The notes below the pieces were generated by a model. It had not been told where the DNA came from. It saw only the letters and a program-made list of their open reading frames with translations, and searched no databases. A program made the position numbers and the translations under genes. Positions 9,624 through 19,713 of a stretch of 64,000 bases of DNA are shown piece after piece. The stretch spans positions 806,001-870,000 of the forward strand of contig NZ_AP027364.1 of NCBI RefSeq assembly GCF_030295975.1. Reading direction: 5' to 3'. Each line of letters opens with the position of its first letter. Within the stretch, counting starts at the first letter, position 1. This DNA comes from Thalassotalea atypica. GTDB taxonomy: Bacteria; Pseudomonadota; Gammaproteobacteria; Enterobacterales; Alteromonadaceae.

Positions 9624-11369
9624 ATGCAAAAAGAGATCATTCGCCGACCTCTAGTTGATGATAACAACTTACCCAATACGCTACATCCCATCATTAAACA
9701 AATTTATGCTCGACGTGGGATAAAAAATGAAGATGAGTTATCGCTCAATTTGCCAAAACTTTTGCCATTAGAGCTTCTTAGTGGGCTTAAAGAAGGTTGT
9801 GAGATATTGTTTGACGCATTTGCTCAACAGAAAAAAATCTTCGTCGTCGGTGATTTTGATGCTGATGGTGCGACAAGCACTGCACTTATGATGGAAGCGT
9901 TAACCTTGTTGGGCTCTACCAACCACCATTTCATCGTGCCTAATCGTTTTGAATACGGCTACGGGCTAACGCCAGAAATCGTCGATATTGCACATGCCCG
10001 CGGCGCCGAGCTGATCATTACCGTTGATAATGGCATTAGCTGTATCGCTGGCGTAACCACAGCAAAAGCGCTTGGCCTACAAGTTATCGTCACCGACCAC
10101 CATTTACAAGGTGAACAACTGCCACCCGCAGATGCCATTATTAACCCTAATCAGCATGTATGTAATTTTCCTAGTAAAGCGTTAGCAGGTGTTGGCGTTG
10201 CGTTTTACTTTATGATGGCGTTTAGAAAACATTTACGAGAGCTAGGTTGGTATGAAGAGCGACAGATGGCTGAGCCAAATCTTGCTCAGTTACTGGATTT
10301 GGTCGCACTAGGAACCGTTGCTGATGTGGTGCCTTTGGATTACAATAATCGGATCTTAGTCGAGCAAGGCATTAAGCGTATTCGAGCAGGTGTGACTAGG
10401 CCAGGCATTCAAGCGCTCTTAGAAGTGGCCAACAAAACCCAAGCGAAGTTGATCGCCAGTGATTTTGGTTTTTCACTCGGTCCGCGTATTAATGCAGCAG
10501 GCCGTCTTGATGATATGTCATTCGGGATAAATTGCTTATTAGCATCTGACTTATCGACCGCGAGAGCCATGGCCGTTGAACTTGATGGCTTAAATCAATC
10601 TCGCCGAGAAATTGAGCAGGGCATACAGCAAGAAGCAGAGCGTGTTTTGTCGCAGTTATCACTTACTCACGCTAAATCATTTGCTAGCAGTGAACTTCCT
10701 AATGCGATTTCATTGTTTCAACCGGATTGGCATCAAGGCGTGATCGGAATTGTGGCTGGTCGATTAAAGGAAAAATTCAACCGACCGAGTATCGTTTTCG
10801 CAGCATCAGATACAACTCCCAATGAGCTTAAAGGCTCAGCTCGTTCTATTATCGGATTACACATAAGAGATTTACTTGAACATATTGACAGCCAAAACCC
10901 TGGCGTGATTTTAAAATTCGGCGGTCATGCAATGGCCGCAGGGCTAACTATTCAAGCGGAACATTTCGAGCAATTTTCATCTTTATTTAATCAAGTTGCT
11001 GGCGAATGGTTATCGGAGGAAGACTTTCAAGGAAAGGTATTTTCAGACGGGGTTTTAGGTACTGAACATTTGACATTATCGTTTGCTCAGCAACTTCAAG
11101 ATGCAGGGCCTTGGGGGCAACAATTTCCTGAGCCAGTGTTTGATGATCACTTTAACATAGTACAGCAGCGTATTGTTGGCGAAAAACATCTAAAATTAGT
11201 GGTAGAAAAAAACGACATGGTGTTTGATGCTATCGCCTTTAATGTTGACCTTTCTGTGTGGCCAAGTAGCGAAACCAAACAGGTGTCTCTTGCATATAAA
11301 CTTGATATTAATGAGTTTAGAGGAAAGCAAACGGTGCAGTTTATGGTTGAACATATTGCGCCATGCTGA
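9624..11369 (+). CDS. recJ: Single-stranded-DNA-specific exonuclease RecJ
   Basis: A 581-residue (E. coli 577) 5'-3' ssDNA exonuclease of the DHH superfamily, used in RecF-pathway recombination and in mismatch and base-excision repair. Metal-binding motifs are GDFDADG at 76-82, the TDHH motif at 157-160, GTVADVVPL, and in the DHHA1 part FGGHAMAAGL. The ATG at 9624 (MQKEIIRRPL) is the first plausible start: an AGGA lies upstream, while the longer open frame begins inside the dsbC terminator. Order dsbC-recJ-prfB is conserved with E. coli. Confidence 0.96.
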   Translation: MQKEIIRRPLVDDNNLPNTLHPIIKQIYARRGIKNEDELSLNLPKLLPLELLSGLKEGCEILFDAFAQQKKIFVVGDFDADGATSTALMMEALTLLGSTNHHFIVPNRFEYGYGLTPEIVDIAHARGAELIITVDNGISCIAGVTTAKALGLQVIVTDHHLQGEQLPPADAIINPNQHVCNFPSKALAGVGVAFYFMMAFRKHLRELGWYEERQMAEPNLAQLLDLVALGTVADVVPLDYNNRILVEQGIKRIRAGVTRPGIQALLEVANKTQAKLIASDFGFSLGPRINAAGRLDDMSFGINCLLASDLSTARAMAVELDGLNQSRREIEQGIQQEAERVLSQLSLTHAKSFASSELPNAISLFQPDWHQGVIGIVAGRLKEKFNRPSIVFAASDTTPNELKGSARSIIGLHIRDLLEHIDSQNPGVILKFGGHAMAAGLTIQAEHFEQFSSLFNQVAGEWLSEEDFQGKVFSDGVLGTEHLTLSFAQQLQDAGPWGQQFPEPVFDDHFNIVQQRIVGEKHLKLVVEKNDMVFDAIAFNVDLSVWPSSETKQVSLAYKLDINEFRGKQTVQFMVEHIAPC

Positions 11370-11590
11370 TGTTGAATATTGATGATAAAAAACAACATAA
11401 AATTACTCGAAACATCATTGTTTTAGCATAACTAATTTGTTGTGCTAATTAGTGTCCCTACCGTTTATTTAGACGGCTATTTAAGTTACAATGCGCGACT
11501 TATTTTCGGTTTGCGGCGTGGGCTTGAATAATTGCCCTAGCTAGTGCTAGAGAAAGCTAATTTCGTCTAAACCTTATGTGTGTGTAAAAA

Positions 11591-12689
11591 ATGTTTGAAG
11601 TTAACCCTGTTTTAAATAAATTAAAAGAAATTCGCGATCGTACTGACCTACTTCGGGGGTACCTTTGACTACGATCTAAAATCAGAGCGTTTAGTTGAAG
11701 TTTCGCGCGAATTAGAACTACCTGAAATTTGGAATGAGCCAGAACGCGCTCAAGCTTTAGGGAAAGAACGTGCGGCGTTAGAAGCTGTGGTTGAAACCAT
11801 TGACACACTTGATTCCGGTTGTGAAGACATTGATGGTTTAGTGGAATTGGCAATTGAAGAACAAGATGAAGAAACCTTTAACGATGCTAGCGCAGAGGTA
11901 GAGGAACTAGTCACAGCGTTGGAAAAATTAGAATTTCGTCGTATGTTCTCCGGCGAACAAGATGCTAATGACTGTTATTTAGACATCCAATCTGGCTCCG
12001 GCGGAACAGAAGCTCAAGACTGGGCTGAAATGCTCATGCGTATGTACTTACGCTGGGGCGAATCGCATGGTTTTAAAACAGAAGTGATTGAAGTTTCTGA
12101 TGGTGATGTTGCCGGCATTAAAGGTTGTACCATTAAATATTCAGGTGAATATGCCTATGGTTGGCTTCGCACAGAAACCGGGGTCCATCGATTGGTAAGA
12201 AAGTCACCATTTGACTCCAGTGGTCGTCGTCATACCTCGTTTGCGTCAGCGTTTATTTACCCTGAAATTGACGACAATATAGAGATTGATATTAACCCAG
12301 CAGATCTGCGCATAGATACTTTTCGAGCCTCTGGTGCTGGCGGACAACATGTAAACAAAACAGATTCTGCCATTCGTATCACCCACGAGCCTACTGGAGC
12401 CGTAGTGGCTTGTCAGGCAGATCGTTCACAGCATAAAAACCGTGCTACAGCGATGAAGCTTTTAAAAGCAAAATTGTACGAAATGGAAATTCAAAAACAA
12501 AATGAAGACAAACAAGTCTTAGAAGATGGTAAATCTGATATTGGCTGGGGCAGTCAAATACGCTCATACGTATTAGATGACAGCCGCATTAAAGATTTAA
12601 GAACGGGCGTAGAAAACAGAAATACTCAAGCGGTGCTTGATGGCGATTTAGATCGCTTTATTGAAGCGAGCTTAAAGTCTGGTCTATAA
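11591..12689 (+). CDS. prfB: Peptide chain release factor 2, with programmed +1 frameshift
   Basis: RF2 terminates translation at UGA and UAA. The gene is read in two frames, 11591-11665 then 11667-12689, giving 25 + 340 = 365 residues, exactly the E. coli length. Codon 26 is an in-frame TGA (11666-11668). It is preceded by the slippery CTT and an SD-like CGGGGG a few bases upstream, the classic autoregulatory site where low RF2 causes a +1 shift. The N-terminus [11 protein letters not shown] and post-shift DYDLKSERL match the family. The stop-recognition tripeptide SPF is at 205-207 and the catalytic GGQ at 250-252. No strong ribosome site precedes the ATG. lysS follows, as in E. coli. Confidence 0.97.
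11656..11669 (+). promoter_or_regulatory. prfB programmed frameshift site
   Basis: GGGGGTAC-CTT-TGA-C. The SD-like G run lies just upstream, the P-site codon is CTT (11663-11665), the in-frame stop is TGA (11666-11668), and the next base is C, a context that weakens termination. The site matches the E. coli one apart from C for A before the G run and TAC for TAT. Confidence 0.95.
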
Positions 12690-12862
12690 ATAATGATTAA
12701 CGCGTAGTTACTAAAGTAATTATGCGTCGAATATACCCTCATAGGAGTCTATGTTGCGTGTATTCTCCTTGAATTGACCTAATAAACTTAGCCTCAATTC
12801 AATATTTAAATTAGCGTTCCTAGTTATAATAGGAATTAACAAAGCAAACATTGAGAAATCAA

Positions 12863-14404
12863 ATGACTGATCAAGTGAATCAAGACGAAAACAAATTGAT
12901 TGCCGAACGTCGCGGCAAATTAGCGCAAATTCGTGAAAACTGTCCGGCTAATGGCCACCCTAATAAGTTTGACCGAAAACACTATGCAGCTGATTTACAG
13001 GCTGCACACGGTGAGAAAGACAAAGAAACACTTGAAGCTGAGTCAGACATTTACAGTATTGCTGGACGTGTAATGGCCAAACGTGGTCCTTTCCTTGTGT
13101 TGCAAGACATGACAGGGCGCATTCAAGCGTATGCTCATAAAACCGTTCAAAAAGATATTAAAGAGCGTTGGGGCACGTTAGACATCGGCGATATTATCGG
13201 TGTGACAGGCACCATGCATAAGTCCGGCAAAGGTGATTTGTACGTCAACATGGACAAATATGAGCTGTTAACTAAGTCACTACGTCCATTACCAGAAAAG
13301 TTCCATGGCTTGTCAGACGTTGAAACAAAATATCGTCAGCGTTATGTTGACTTAATCATCAATGAAGACACACGTAATACCTTTAAAGTACGCTCAAAAA
13401 TTGTCGATGGTATCCGTAAGTTTTTAACTGAACGTGACTTCATGGAAGTGGAAACGCCAATGTTGCAAACCATCCCTGGTGGCGCAACGGCAAAACCTTT
13501 TGAAACTTTCCACAACGCCTTAGACATTCAAATGTATATGCGTATTGCGCCAGAACTTTACTTAAAACGTTTGGTTGTAGGTGGTTTTGAAAAAGTATTT
13601 GAGATTAACCGTAACTTCCGTAATGAAGGGTTATCAACGCGTCATAATCCAGAGTTCACTATGATCGAATTCTATCAAGCTTATGCGGATTATAATGACC
13701 TGATGAACCTTACAGAAGATATGTTGCGTACCTTAGCGGAAGATGTGATGGGTACCTCTGTTATTCGTAACACAGTGAAAAACGCAGAAGGCGAAGTGGT
13801 TGAAGAAAAATTCTACGACTTCGGTCAGCCGTTCGCACGCTTATCTATGATTGATGCAATATTAAAATATGGCAACGATATTGATGAAAGTGTTTTGCGC
13901 AATCCTGAAGAAAATTTTGAAGCGTTGAAAGCTATTGCTAAGCAAGTTGGTGTTAAAGAAACTGATGCTTCAAAAGTCTGGGGACCAGGTAAGTACATCT
14001 GTGAAATATTCGAAGAAGTTGCGGAGCATTTACTTGATCAACCAACATTCATCACTGAATATCCATGGGAAGTCTCACCTCTAGCCCGTCGTAACGATGA
14101 AAACCCATTCATCACTGACCGTTTTGAATTCTTCGTAGGTGGTCGCGAGTTGGCTAATGGTTTCTCAGAGCTTAACGATGCTGAAGATCAAGCTGCTCGT
14201 TTCCAAAATCAAGTAGAAGGTAAAGATGCGGGAGACGATGAAGCGATGCATTTTGATGCCGACTACATTCAAGCTCTTGAATACGGTTTACCACCCACAG
14301 CGGGTGAAGGAATTGGTATTGACCGATTAGTGATGTTGTTCACTGACTCACCAACAATTAAAGACGTTATTTTGTTCCCACATATGCGCCCTTTAGCCGA
14401 ATAA
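12863..14404 (+). CDS. lysS: Lysyl-tRNA synthetase, class II
   Basis: 513 residues, against 505 in E. coli. It charges tRNA-Lys with lysine. An N-terminal OB-fold anticodon-binding domain (about 60-150; [20 protein letters not shown]) precedes the class II catalytic core. Motif 1 is at [22 protein letters not shown], motif 2 at [11 protein letters not shown], and motif 3 at [10 protein letters not shown] near the C-terminus. The ATG at 12863 (MTDQVNQD) is chosen over a TTG four codons earlier. It follows prfB after 173 bp, as in E. coli and Vibrio, and is closed by a strong terminator. Confidence 0.97.
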   Translation: MTDQVNQDENKLIAERRGKLAQIRENCPANGHPNKFDRKHYAADLQAAHGEKDKETLEAESDIYSIAGRVMAKRGPFLVLQDMTGRIQAYAHKTVQKDIKERWGTLDIGDIIGVTGTMHKSGKGDLYVNMDKYELLTKSLRPLPEKFHGLSDVETKYRQRYVDLIINEDTRNTFKVRSKIVDGIRKFLTERDFMEVETPMLQTIPGGATAKPFETFHNALDIQMYMRIAPELYLKRLVVGGFEKVFEINRNFRNEGLSTRHNPEFTMIEFYQAYADYNDLMNLTEDMLRTLAEDVMGTSVIRNTVKNAEGEVVEEKFYDFGQPFARLSMIDAILKYGNDIDESVLRNPEENFEALKAIAKQVGVKETDASKVWGPGKYICEIFEEVAEHLLDQPTFITEYPWEVSPLARRNDENPFITDRFEFFVGGRELANGFSELNDAEDQAARFQNQVEGKDAGDDEAMHFDADYIQALEYGLPPTAGEGIGIDRLVMLFTDSPTIKDVILFPHMRPLAE

Positions 14405-14434
14405 CCTATAAAGGCATTCTAGAATAATCATAAG

Positions 14435-14457
14435 AAGCACCTTCGGGTGCTTTTTTA
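14435..14457 (+). terminator. Terminator of lysS
   Basis: A 7-bp stem AAGCACC/GGTGCTT closed by a stable TTCG tetraloop (14442-14445) and followed by a T run. Confidence 0.92.
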
Positions 14458-14500
14458 TTAGCTTCGTTTCAGCCTTTCATGGTTTCAATGTCCAAGATGA

Positions 14501-15754
14501 CTAAATATCCGTTAACCCCCAAATAAAGGCAATAATGCTGGTTATCGCGATCATATTGATATAAGCGAATGACACTACACAAAACTTGACCACAGTAAGT
14601 ATATTGCCTTGTTTGTATACGCGCTTTTGCATAATAAATAGATATATTGGTATCCAGATGAATAATAGGACGCTCAACACATCTAGGCCTGATGAGAGCC
14701 ACATGAAACTATCATTGCAATATTCCTGAACGATTGAAGTTAAATTAAGGAGCAGGAAGACTGAAAAAATGAAACTGTGGCTGTGAAGCGCAACGGTTAA
14801 ATGTTCTAGATAAAGGCGATTAGAGAATAGGTAAAATATCTTTAAGATAAGGGCAAAGAAAGGTAAAAGTACAAACATCAATTGAGGCAGCTTACTCATA
14901 GATTGCTTCGCTAATGGCCGAGCATCTGTATTAATCGCGTTTTCAGCTTTTTGCTCTAACGCTTGTACTTTTTCATTTAAACGTTTATTTGCTTCGTCAC
15001 TTAAAAAAGAAAACAGTAGTACGTTGGTTTTGGTATTGCCAATATTGACATTCACTTTGCCAAGATCGGAATCGGCACCCGCTTTAACTTCAATAAGCTT
15101 TTTAGCTAGCTCATCAAGTTCAGCTTGTCTCTTTTTAGAAAGCGGTTGTTCTATAGTTGCTCTCAACTCTATGTCTGCCATACGTTTAACAATATCTACA
15201 ATACTACGCTCTGTACCGGGCGATAACTGTTCTTGATAGACATTGAAACGAGTGACCTGTTCGCGTGTTAATTGCTGTTGTTCAATGGGCAGGTTTTTTA
15301 TTTCTTGTTCTAGACTGATAACGCGTTTGTTAATGGCATCGCTTGTTTGCTGAACACGTTGCTTGTGAACTAAAAATTGATCATCTGTAAAAGAGATAAA
15401 TTTTAACGATATAAAAAAAATAACGCTAACAAACAAATATAACTTGATCGGTGGAACATAGAATACGCGACGTCCCAAAATATACTGATTGGTTAAAAAT
15501 CCTGGGTTGATGAGTAGTGGTTTAACTGTGCGAGCTGCACGAGAGTCGAAGCTAAAGATGTCATCAAGAATATGAAGTATAACTGTCCAAAAATAGGTTA
15601 GTCTTGACTCAACCTCTTGTCCGCACCGACTACAAAATGGCCCTTCTGTTGGAGCAAAGCAGTTTTGGCAACTGACTGTTTGAGAGTCTTTATTATTACT
15701 CTCTTTAGTTTCTAAAGGCATAAGGCATCGTGAGCTAAAACAATTACTTAACAT
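14501..15754 (-). CDS. DUF3667-type zinc-ribbon membrane protein
   Basis: About 417 residues; function unknown. The N-terminus has a zinc ribbon of two CxxC pairs (CQNC..., FCSRCGQ) typical of DUF3667 proteins, followed by a conserved-looking RAARTVKPLLINPGFLTNQYILGRR segment just before the first membrane helix. Between that helix and the C-terminal helices lies a long charged insert (about residues 130-260) predicted to be coiled-coil from its E/Q/K/L pattern. Four or so C-terminal hydrophobic segments follow. The start is uncertain: ATGs at 15754 and 15721 are both possible and neither has a clear ribosome site, while a TTG at 15799 is unlikely. Confidence 0.7.
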   Translation of the reverse strand: MLSNCFSSRCLMPLETKESNNKDSQTVSCQNCFAPTEGPFCSRCGQEVESRLTYFWTVILHILDDIFSFDSRAARTVKPLLINPGFLTNQYILGRRVFYVPPIKLYLFVSVIFFISLKFISFTDDQFLVHKQRVQQTSDAINKRVISLEQEIKNLPIEQQQLTREQVTRFNVYQEQLSPGTERSIVDIVKRMADIELRATIEQPLSKKRQAELDELAKKLIEVKAGADSDLGKVNVNIGNTKTNVLLFSFLSDEANKRLNEKVQALEQKAENAINTDARPLAKQSMSKLPQLMFVLLPFFALILKIFYLFSNRLYLEHLTVALHSHSFIFSVFLLLNLTSIVQEYCNDSFMWLSSGLDVLSVLLFIWIPIYLFIMQKRVYKQGNILTVVKFCVVSFAYINMIAITSIIAFIWGLTDI

Positions 15755-15920
15755 ATTATCATTGTTCGATTTACAGACAAGTGTAAAAGGGTATTGCAAT
15801 TTATATCGTCTGTTACAGGTAAAACAAATTAATTTGTATATCTTACGTGCTCAATCGCGAATGTTCTGTTAAATTTATAAAGTGGATTATTAGAACGAGC
15901 CAAATAATAGGAGAATTATA

Positions 15921-16466
15921 ATGGCGTTTGAAGTTACTTTTGAGCTAAATGAATCGGATATAGAGCATTTTAGAACGGTGATGAGAGAAGCTCAGTCTGG
16001 GGCTAAAAAGATTAGTGAGACCGATATTTTAGCGAATGCAAAAAGCTTGAGCCAAGACGTCAAAGTTGACGTACCAGCCTTTGTTTCGACAAGACTTAAA
16101 AAGTTAGAAACCATGGTAGCAATGATTGAAGATAGCGAATGGGCAATTCCTGAGCCGGAGCGCACCGATGTATTAGGTGCATTGGCGTACTTCAGTGAGC
16201 CTGAAGATTTAGTACCTGATCATATTCCTGTGTTAGGTTTTTTAGATGATGCCATCATGATCGAGTTGGTCTCTGAAGATCTTAAAGACGATATCGAAGC
16301 CTATGAAGAGTTTTGCAGCTACCGTGAAAGAGAATCAGAGCGTGCAGGTGATAGCACAATAACACGTGAAGAATGGTTAGACTCAAAACGTAGAGAACTG
16401 CACAGCAGAATGAGAAATAGACGTACAACGCGAAGAAAGCGTAGTTCAGTTCGATCTATTTTCTAA
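15921..16466 (+). CDS. DUF1232 (YkvA-like) protein
   Basis: 181 residues. The middle part (about 88-117) matches the DUF1232 signature, LGALAYFSEPEDLVPDHIP followed by GFLDDA, a short hydrophobic hairpin of unknown function found in YkvA-type proteins. The N-terminal half is helical and the last 30 residues are strongly basic (RRTTRRKR), suggesting nucleic-acid or membrane-surface contact. The ATG has a good AGGAG ribosome site. It is monocistronic, with its own strong terminator. Confidence 0.8.
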   Translation: MAFEVTFELNESDIEHFRTVMREAQSGAKKISETDILANAKSLSQDVKVDVPAFVSTRLKKLETMVAMIEDSEWAIPEPERTDVLGALAYFSEPEDLVPDHIPVLGFLDDAIMIELVSEDLKDDIEAYEEFCSYRERESERAGDSTITREEWLDSKRRELHSRMRNRRTTRRKRSSVRSIF

Positions 16467-16481
16467 ATAAATCAAATGTAT

Positions 16482-16509
16482 AAAAAAAGCACCTTTCGGT
16501 GCTTTTTTT
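16482..16509. terminator. Bidirectional terminator between the DUF1232 and DUF481 genes
   Basis: A 12-bp perfect stem (16482-16493 with 16498-16509): GCACC/GGTGC core, TTTC loop, and A and T runs on both flanks. It sits between convergent genes. Confidence 0.92.
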
Positions 16510-16530
16510 ATTAGCGAAAACAAAACGGAA

Positions 16531-17313
16531 CTAGAAGCTATATACTAATGTTACAGCTGTTTGTGTATCTGTATTATCGTCACCATCTGCAACTTCAGTG
16601 TTGTGTTCAACAATAAAGCTAAACTTCATTTGTAAATCTTCAATCAGTTTTGTTGTTAACGACGATTCTGCTTTGTAGTTACTGTTCTTATCAGAGTCTA
16701 CTGCGTACTTGGCTACTAACGATTGCTTAAACTGCACATGCTCATTGATGGCACGTTCATATAACGCCTGTGCTTGGACAATCGCAGCTGTTTCGGTATC
16801 ACCAGTTTCTTTGATCACGTCACGTTTGTAACCAGGACCTATATCAGCAAATAATGATGAAACTTTATCTTTCATCCATTGCTTACCCCAACCCACTGAA
16901 ACAGAACTTTGGTTGTCGAAGCTGCTAAACCGATCGTCTTGATATGATAAGTTCCCATACAAATAATTCTGTGGACTTTTGGTCAAAGTGTAGTTAGTTT
17001 GCGCGTCGATCGACCATTTTTGGTCGCTCGTTTCAAACTCATCTTTTACATCACCATTGGCATCTTCTACTTCTGTTTCAGTTTTCTTGTAAAGAAGATC
17101 GAAGTTGAGTAGGTTGCGCCATTGAAGATAGTTATGCTCTATATCAAAACCTGTTTTAATATCGCCACTTTTGGTGTTACCCGTTTTAAACAGAAAGCCA
17201 AGCTCAGCAGATGCTTTTATCTCGTGCTCGTCAGGTTTAGCTGTTTCTTCCGCCGACGCAATAGCACTCGCTGTCAACGCAATAATTGCAGCAGCAATTA
17301 AATTATTCTTCAT
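16531..17313 (-). CDS. DUF481 outer-membrane beta-barrel protein
   Basis: 260 residues. An N-terminal signal peptide (about 1-21, ending ASA) precedes a mature part of alternating aromatic/polar strands that ends in Phe (VTLVYSF), the usual end of an outer-membrane barrel. The pattern (ELGFLFKTGNTKSGDIKTGF near the N-terminus) fits the DUF481/YdiY family, annotated as putative salt-induced outer-membrane proteins. Its ATG overlaps the stop region of mscS by 11 nt, so the two are translationally coupled. That pairing suggests a shared role in osmotic response, which is inference. Confidence 0.85.
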   Translation of the reverse strand: MKNNLIAAAIIALTASAIASAEETAKPDEHEIKASAELGFLFKTGNTKSGDIKTGFDIEHNYLQWRNLLNFDLLYKKTETEVEDANGDVKDEFETSDQKWSIDAQTNYTLTKSPQNYLYGNLSYQDDRFSSFDNQSSVSVGWGKQWMKDKVSSLFADIGPGYKRDVIKETGDTETAAIVQAQALYERAINEHVQFKQSLVAKYAVDSDKNSNYKAESSLTTKLIEDLQMKFSFIVEHNTEVADGDDNTDTQTAVTLVYSF

Positions 17314-18145
17314 TTTCTTCCTCTTTATTTACATGTACAGACATTTGCGGGTAAGGAATTTCAATACCTGCTTCGTCTAAAGCAACTTTAATATTTTCTA
17401 ATAGGGCAAAGTATGTTGGCCAATAATCGCCAGACTTGACCCAAGGACGAACAACAATGTTCACGCTACAATCTGCTAATTCACTTACGCCTATGGTTAC
17501 GCCGGGCTCTGGAAGTACACGATCGTCGGCTTCAACAACTTTTGATAGTATTTCTTTTGCTTGAGCTAGGTTCGCATCGTAACTGACGCCAATGACAAGG
17601 TCGATACGACGTGTAGGTTTGGTTGAATAGTTGGTAATAGTGCCGCCAGTAATACCGCCGTTTGGAATAATGACTGTTTTGTTATCACCCGTTCTAAGAA
17701 TGGTTGAGAAAATTAGTACTTCCTCTACAACACCTGATACACCGGAAACCTCTACAAAGTCACCCGCTTTAAACGGACGAAACATAATAAGTAATACACC
17801 TGATGCGAAGTTTGATAAAGAGCCTTGTAATGCTAAACCAACAGCTAAACCCGCAGCACCTATAATGGTTACCAAAGATGTGGTATTAAACCCTAAGTGT
17901 CCAATTGCAACAATGATGGTTAGTGCGAAGGCTAAGCCATAAATGATACTTCCTACAAAAGATGAGACTGTGGTATCAACGCCTCTTTTGGCCATTAATT
18001 TTGTAATGGTCGTGCTCACCATTTTAGATAATGATTTACCCACGATAAAGATAATAATGGCAACAATGACTTTAATGCCGTAGCTAATCATCATATCTTG
18101 GTTATTTTGTAAAAAGGATGTGATTTGTTCCATGTGGTTCCCCAT
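17303..18145 (-). CDS. mscS: Small-conductance mechanosensitive channel MscS
   Basis: 280 residues, close to the 286 of E. coli MscS. The channel opens under membrane tension to release solutes on hypo-osmotic shock. Three N-terminal membrane helices are visible; the third is the glycine/alanine-packed pore helix (IGAAGLAVGLALQGSLSNFASG). The beta domain follows (FRPFKAGDFVEVSG, VIIPNGGITGGTITNYS). It lies downstream of the tkt-epd-pgk-fba cluster as in E. coli. A second possible ATG four codons in (18133) has GGGGA before it. The charged C-terminus (KEEENEE) overlaps the DUF481 start. Confidence 0.95.
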   Translation of the reverse strand: MGNHMEQITSFLQNNQDMMISYGIKVIVAIIIFIVGKSLSKMVSTTITKLMAKRGVDTTVSSFVGSIIYGLAFALTIIVAIGHLGFNTTSLVTIIGAAGLAVGLALQGSLSNFASGVLLIMFRPFKAGDFVEVSGVSGVVEEVLIFSTILRTGDNKTVIIPNGGITGGTITNYSTKPTRRIDLVIGVSYDANLAQAKEILSKVVEADDRVLPEPGVTIGVSELADCSVNIVVRPWVKSGDYWPTYFALLENIKVALDEAGIEIPYPQMSVHVNKEEENEE

Positions 18146-18258
18146 TTCTTTTTTATTGTCGCTAAGCCAATACTGCTGCTTAGCCTATTTGGTGCGATTA
18201 TAGCCAAGATATTTCAGTAAACCTACGATTTAGGCACAAAATGTTAAAAAAATGACAC

Positions 18259-18283
18259 AAAAAAAGGGCATAAGCCCTTTTTT
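18259..18283 (-). terminator. Terminator of fba
   Basis: A GGGC/GCCC core (18266-18269, 18274-18277) extended by an A run and a T run, with an ATAA loop. It lies just beyond the fba stop on the minus strand. Confidence 0.8.
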
Positions 18284-18304
18284 ATTTACAAATGGTGCTG
18301 CCGC

Positions 18305-19369
18305 TTATTTAACTAAAGCGTCTAACTCGCCGTTTTCATACTTAGAAAACATGTTATCTAATGAAATTGGTTTAATTTTACTGGCGTGGCCTGCAGTGCC
18401 AAATGCCTCGTAACGCGCTTTACAGATATCAGCCATAGCGTCAGTAGAAACCTTCAAGAATTTACGCGGGTCAAATTCGCTTGGATTGTTTGCCAAAAAG
18501 CGTCGAACAGCGCCAGTAGAAGCTAGACGAAGATCGGTATCGATATTTACTTTACGAACACCATTTTTGATCCCTTCTAAGATTTGTTCTACAGGTACAC
18601 CGTATGTTTCTGGGATTTTGCCACCGAATTCATTAATAATAGCCAACCATTCTTGAGGAACAGAAGATGAGCCATGCATCACTAAATGAGTGTTCGGAAT
18701 GCGCTCGTGAATAGCTTTAATGCGATCGATAGCTAAAATATCGCCTGTTGGTGGGCGAGTGAATTTATAGGCACCGTGTGAAGTTCCACAGGCTATTGCT
18801 AAAGCATCAACTTGTGTCTTTTTAACGAAGTCAGCGGCTTCTTCTGGATCAGTTAACATTTGATCCATGGTCAACTTACCTTCAGCGCCTACGCCGTCTT
18901 CTTCACCCGCTTCGCCTGTTTCTAAAGAGCCTAAACAACCAAGTTCACCTTCTACTGATACACCGCAGGCATGTGCCATTTCAACGGTACGGCGAGTCAC
19001 ATCAACATTGTACTCATACGATGAAGGTGTTTTGCCGTCAGACATTAAAGAGCCATCCATCATCACAGATGAAAAACCTAATTGAATAGAGCGCTGACAT
19101 ACACTGGGTGATGTACCGTGGTCTTGATGCATAACCACAGGGATGTGTGGGAATTCTTCAATAGCGGCCAAAATTAAATGGCGAAGGAATGGGGCACCTG
19201 CATATTTGCGCGCTCCTGCAGAGCCTTGCAATATTACAGGGCTATCCGTTGCATCCGCTGCGATCATGATCGCGCGTACTTGCTCTAAGTTATTCACATT
19301 AAATGCTGGAATGCCGTAACCATATTCTGCTGCATGATCAAGCATTTGACGCATTGAAATTAAAGCCAT
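18305..19369 (-). CDS. fba: Fructose-bisphosphate aldolase, class II
   Basis: 354 residues. It is a zinc-dependent aldolase that interconverts fructose 1,6-bisphosphate and the two triose phosphates. The start [23 protein letters not shown] and the total length fit the class IIB (Calvin-cycle subtype) group, rather than the longer E. coli FbaA group. Zinc and active-site stretches include [18 protein letters not shown], and the later MHGSSSVP and [10 protein letters not shown] good AGGAG site precedes the ATG. The cluster order tkt-epd-pgk-fba-mscS matches E. coli, though fba and pgk are separated here by 344 bp with a terminator, implying its own promoter. Confidence 0.95.
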   Translation of the reverse strand: MALISMRQMLDHAAEYGYGIPAFNVNNLEQVRAIMIAADATDSPVILQGSAGARKYAGAPFLRHLILAAIEEFPHIPVVMHQDHGTSPSVCQRSIQLGFSSVMMDGSLMSDGKTPSSYEYNVDVTRRTVEMAHACGVSVEGELGCLGSLETGEAGEEDGVGAEGKLTMDQMLTDPEEAADFVKKTQVDALAIACGTSHGAYKFTRPPTGDILAIDRIKAIHERIPNTHLVMHGSSSVPQEWLAIINEFGGKIPETYGVPVEQILEGIKNGVRKVNIDTDLRLASTGAVRRFLANNPSEFDPRKFLKVSTDAMADICKARYEAFGTAGHASKIKPISLDNMFSKYENGELDALVK

Positions 19370-19713
19370 GTAATACTCCTAGTGTATTTGCTATTAACCG
19401 AAAAATTTTCATTTTTTATCTCGTTGAAATAAAAAATGAAAGCTTACCAAATAGGCGACAAGATTATAGCAAGGAACCAGTGCAATTATCACTAAAATGT
19501 CGCAACAAACGAATAAAAATCAAAACCCTAACACTCGCTAAAATTTTGTTCGAGAATTACTAAAATCGCCGTAATATTTGAGCTTATTTTATCTTTTTAG
19601 TGTTATTTTGATGAAAAATTACATCCTTTTATAAAAATAGCACATAGGCTATACGCGTATAAAAAAGCCAAGAACATATGTCTTGGCTTTAAAACTTTTC
19701 TACTAGTATTAAT
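19370..19713 (-). other. fba-pgk intergenic region
   Basis: 344 bp without a credible gene. It contains the pgk terminator at 19664-19690 and presumably the fba promoter nearer 19400-19560, which is AT-rich. I could not pin -10/-35 boxes with confidence. Confidence 0.5.
19661..19690 (-). terminator. Terminator of pgk
   Basis: A 10-bp perfect stem (AAAGCCAAGA 19664-19673, TCTTGGCTTT 19681-19690) with a 7-nt loop. Read on the minus strand it ends in a T run. Confidence 0.88.

Noticed and set aside
11787-12689. A 300-residue stand-alone RF2-like gene starting at 11787
   Set aside because: This is the part of prfB after the frameshift. The real start is at 11591 with a conserved 25-codon leader and the shift site.
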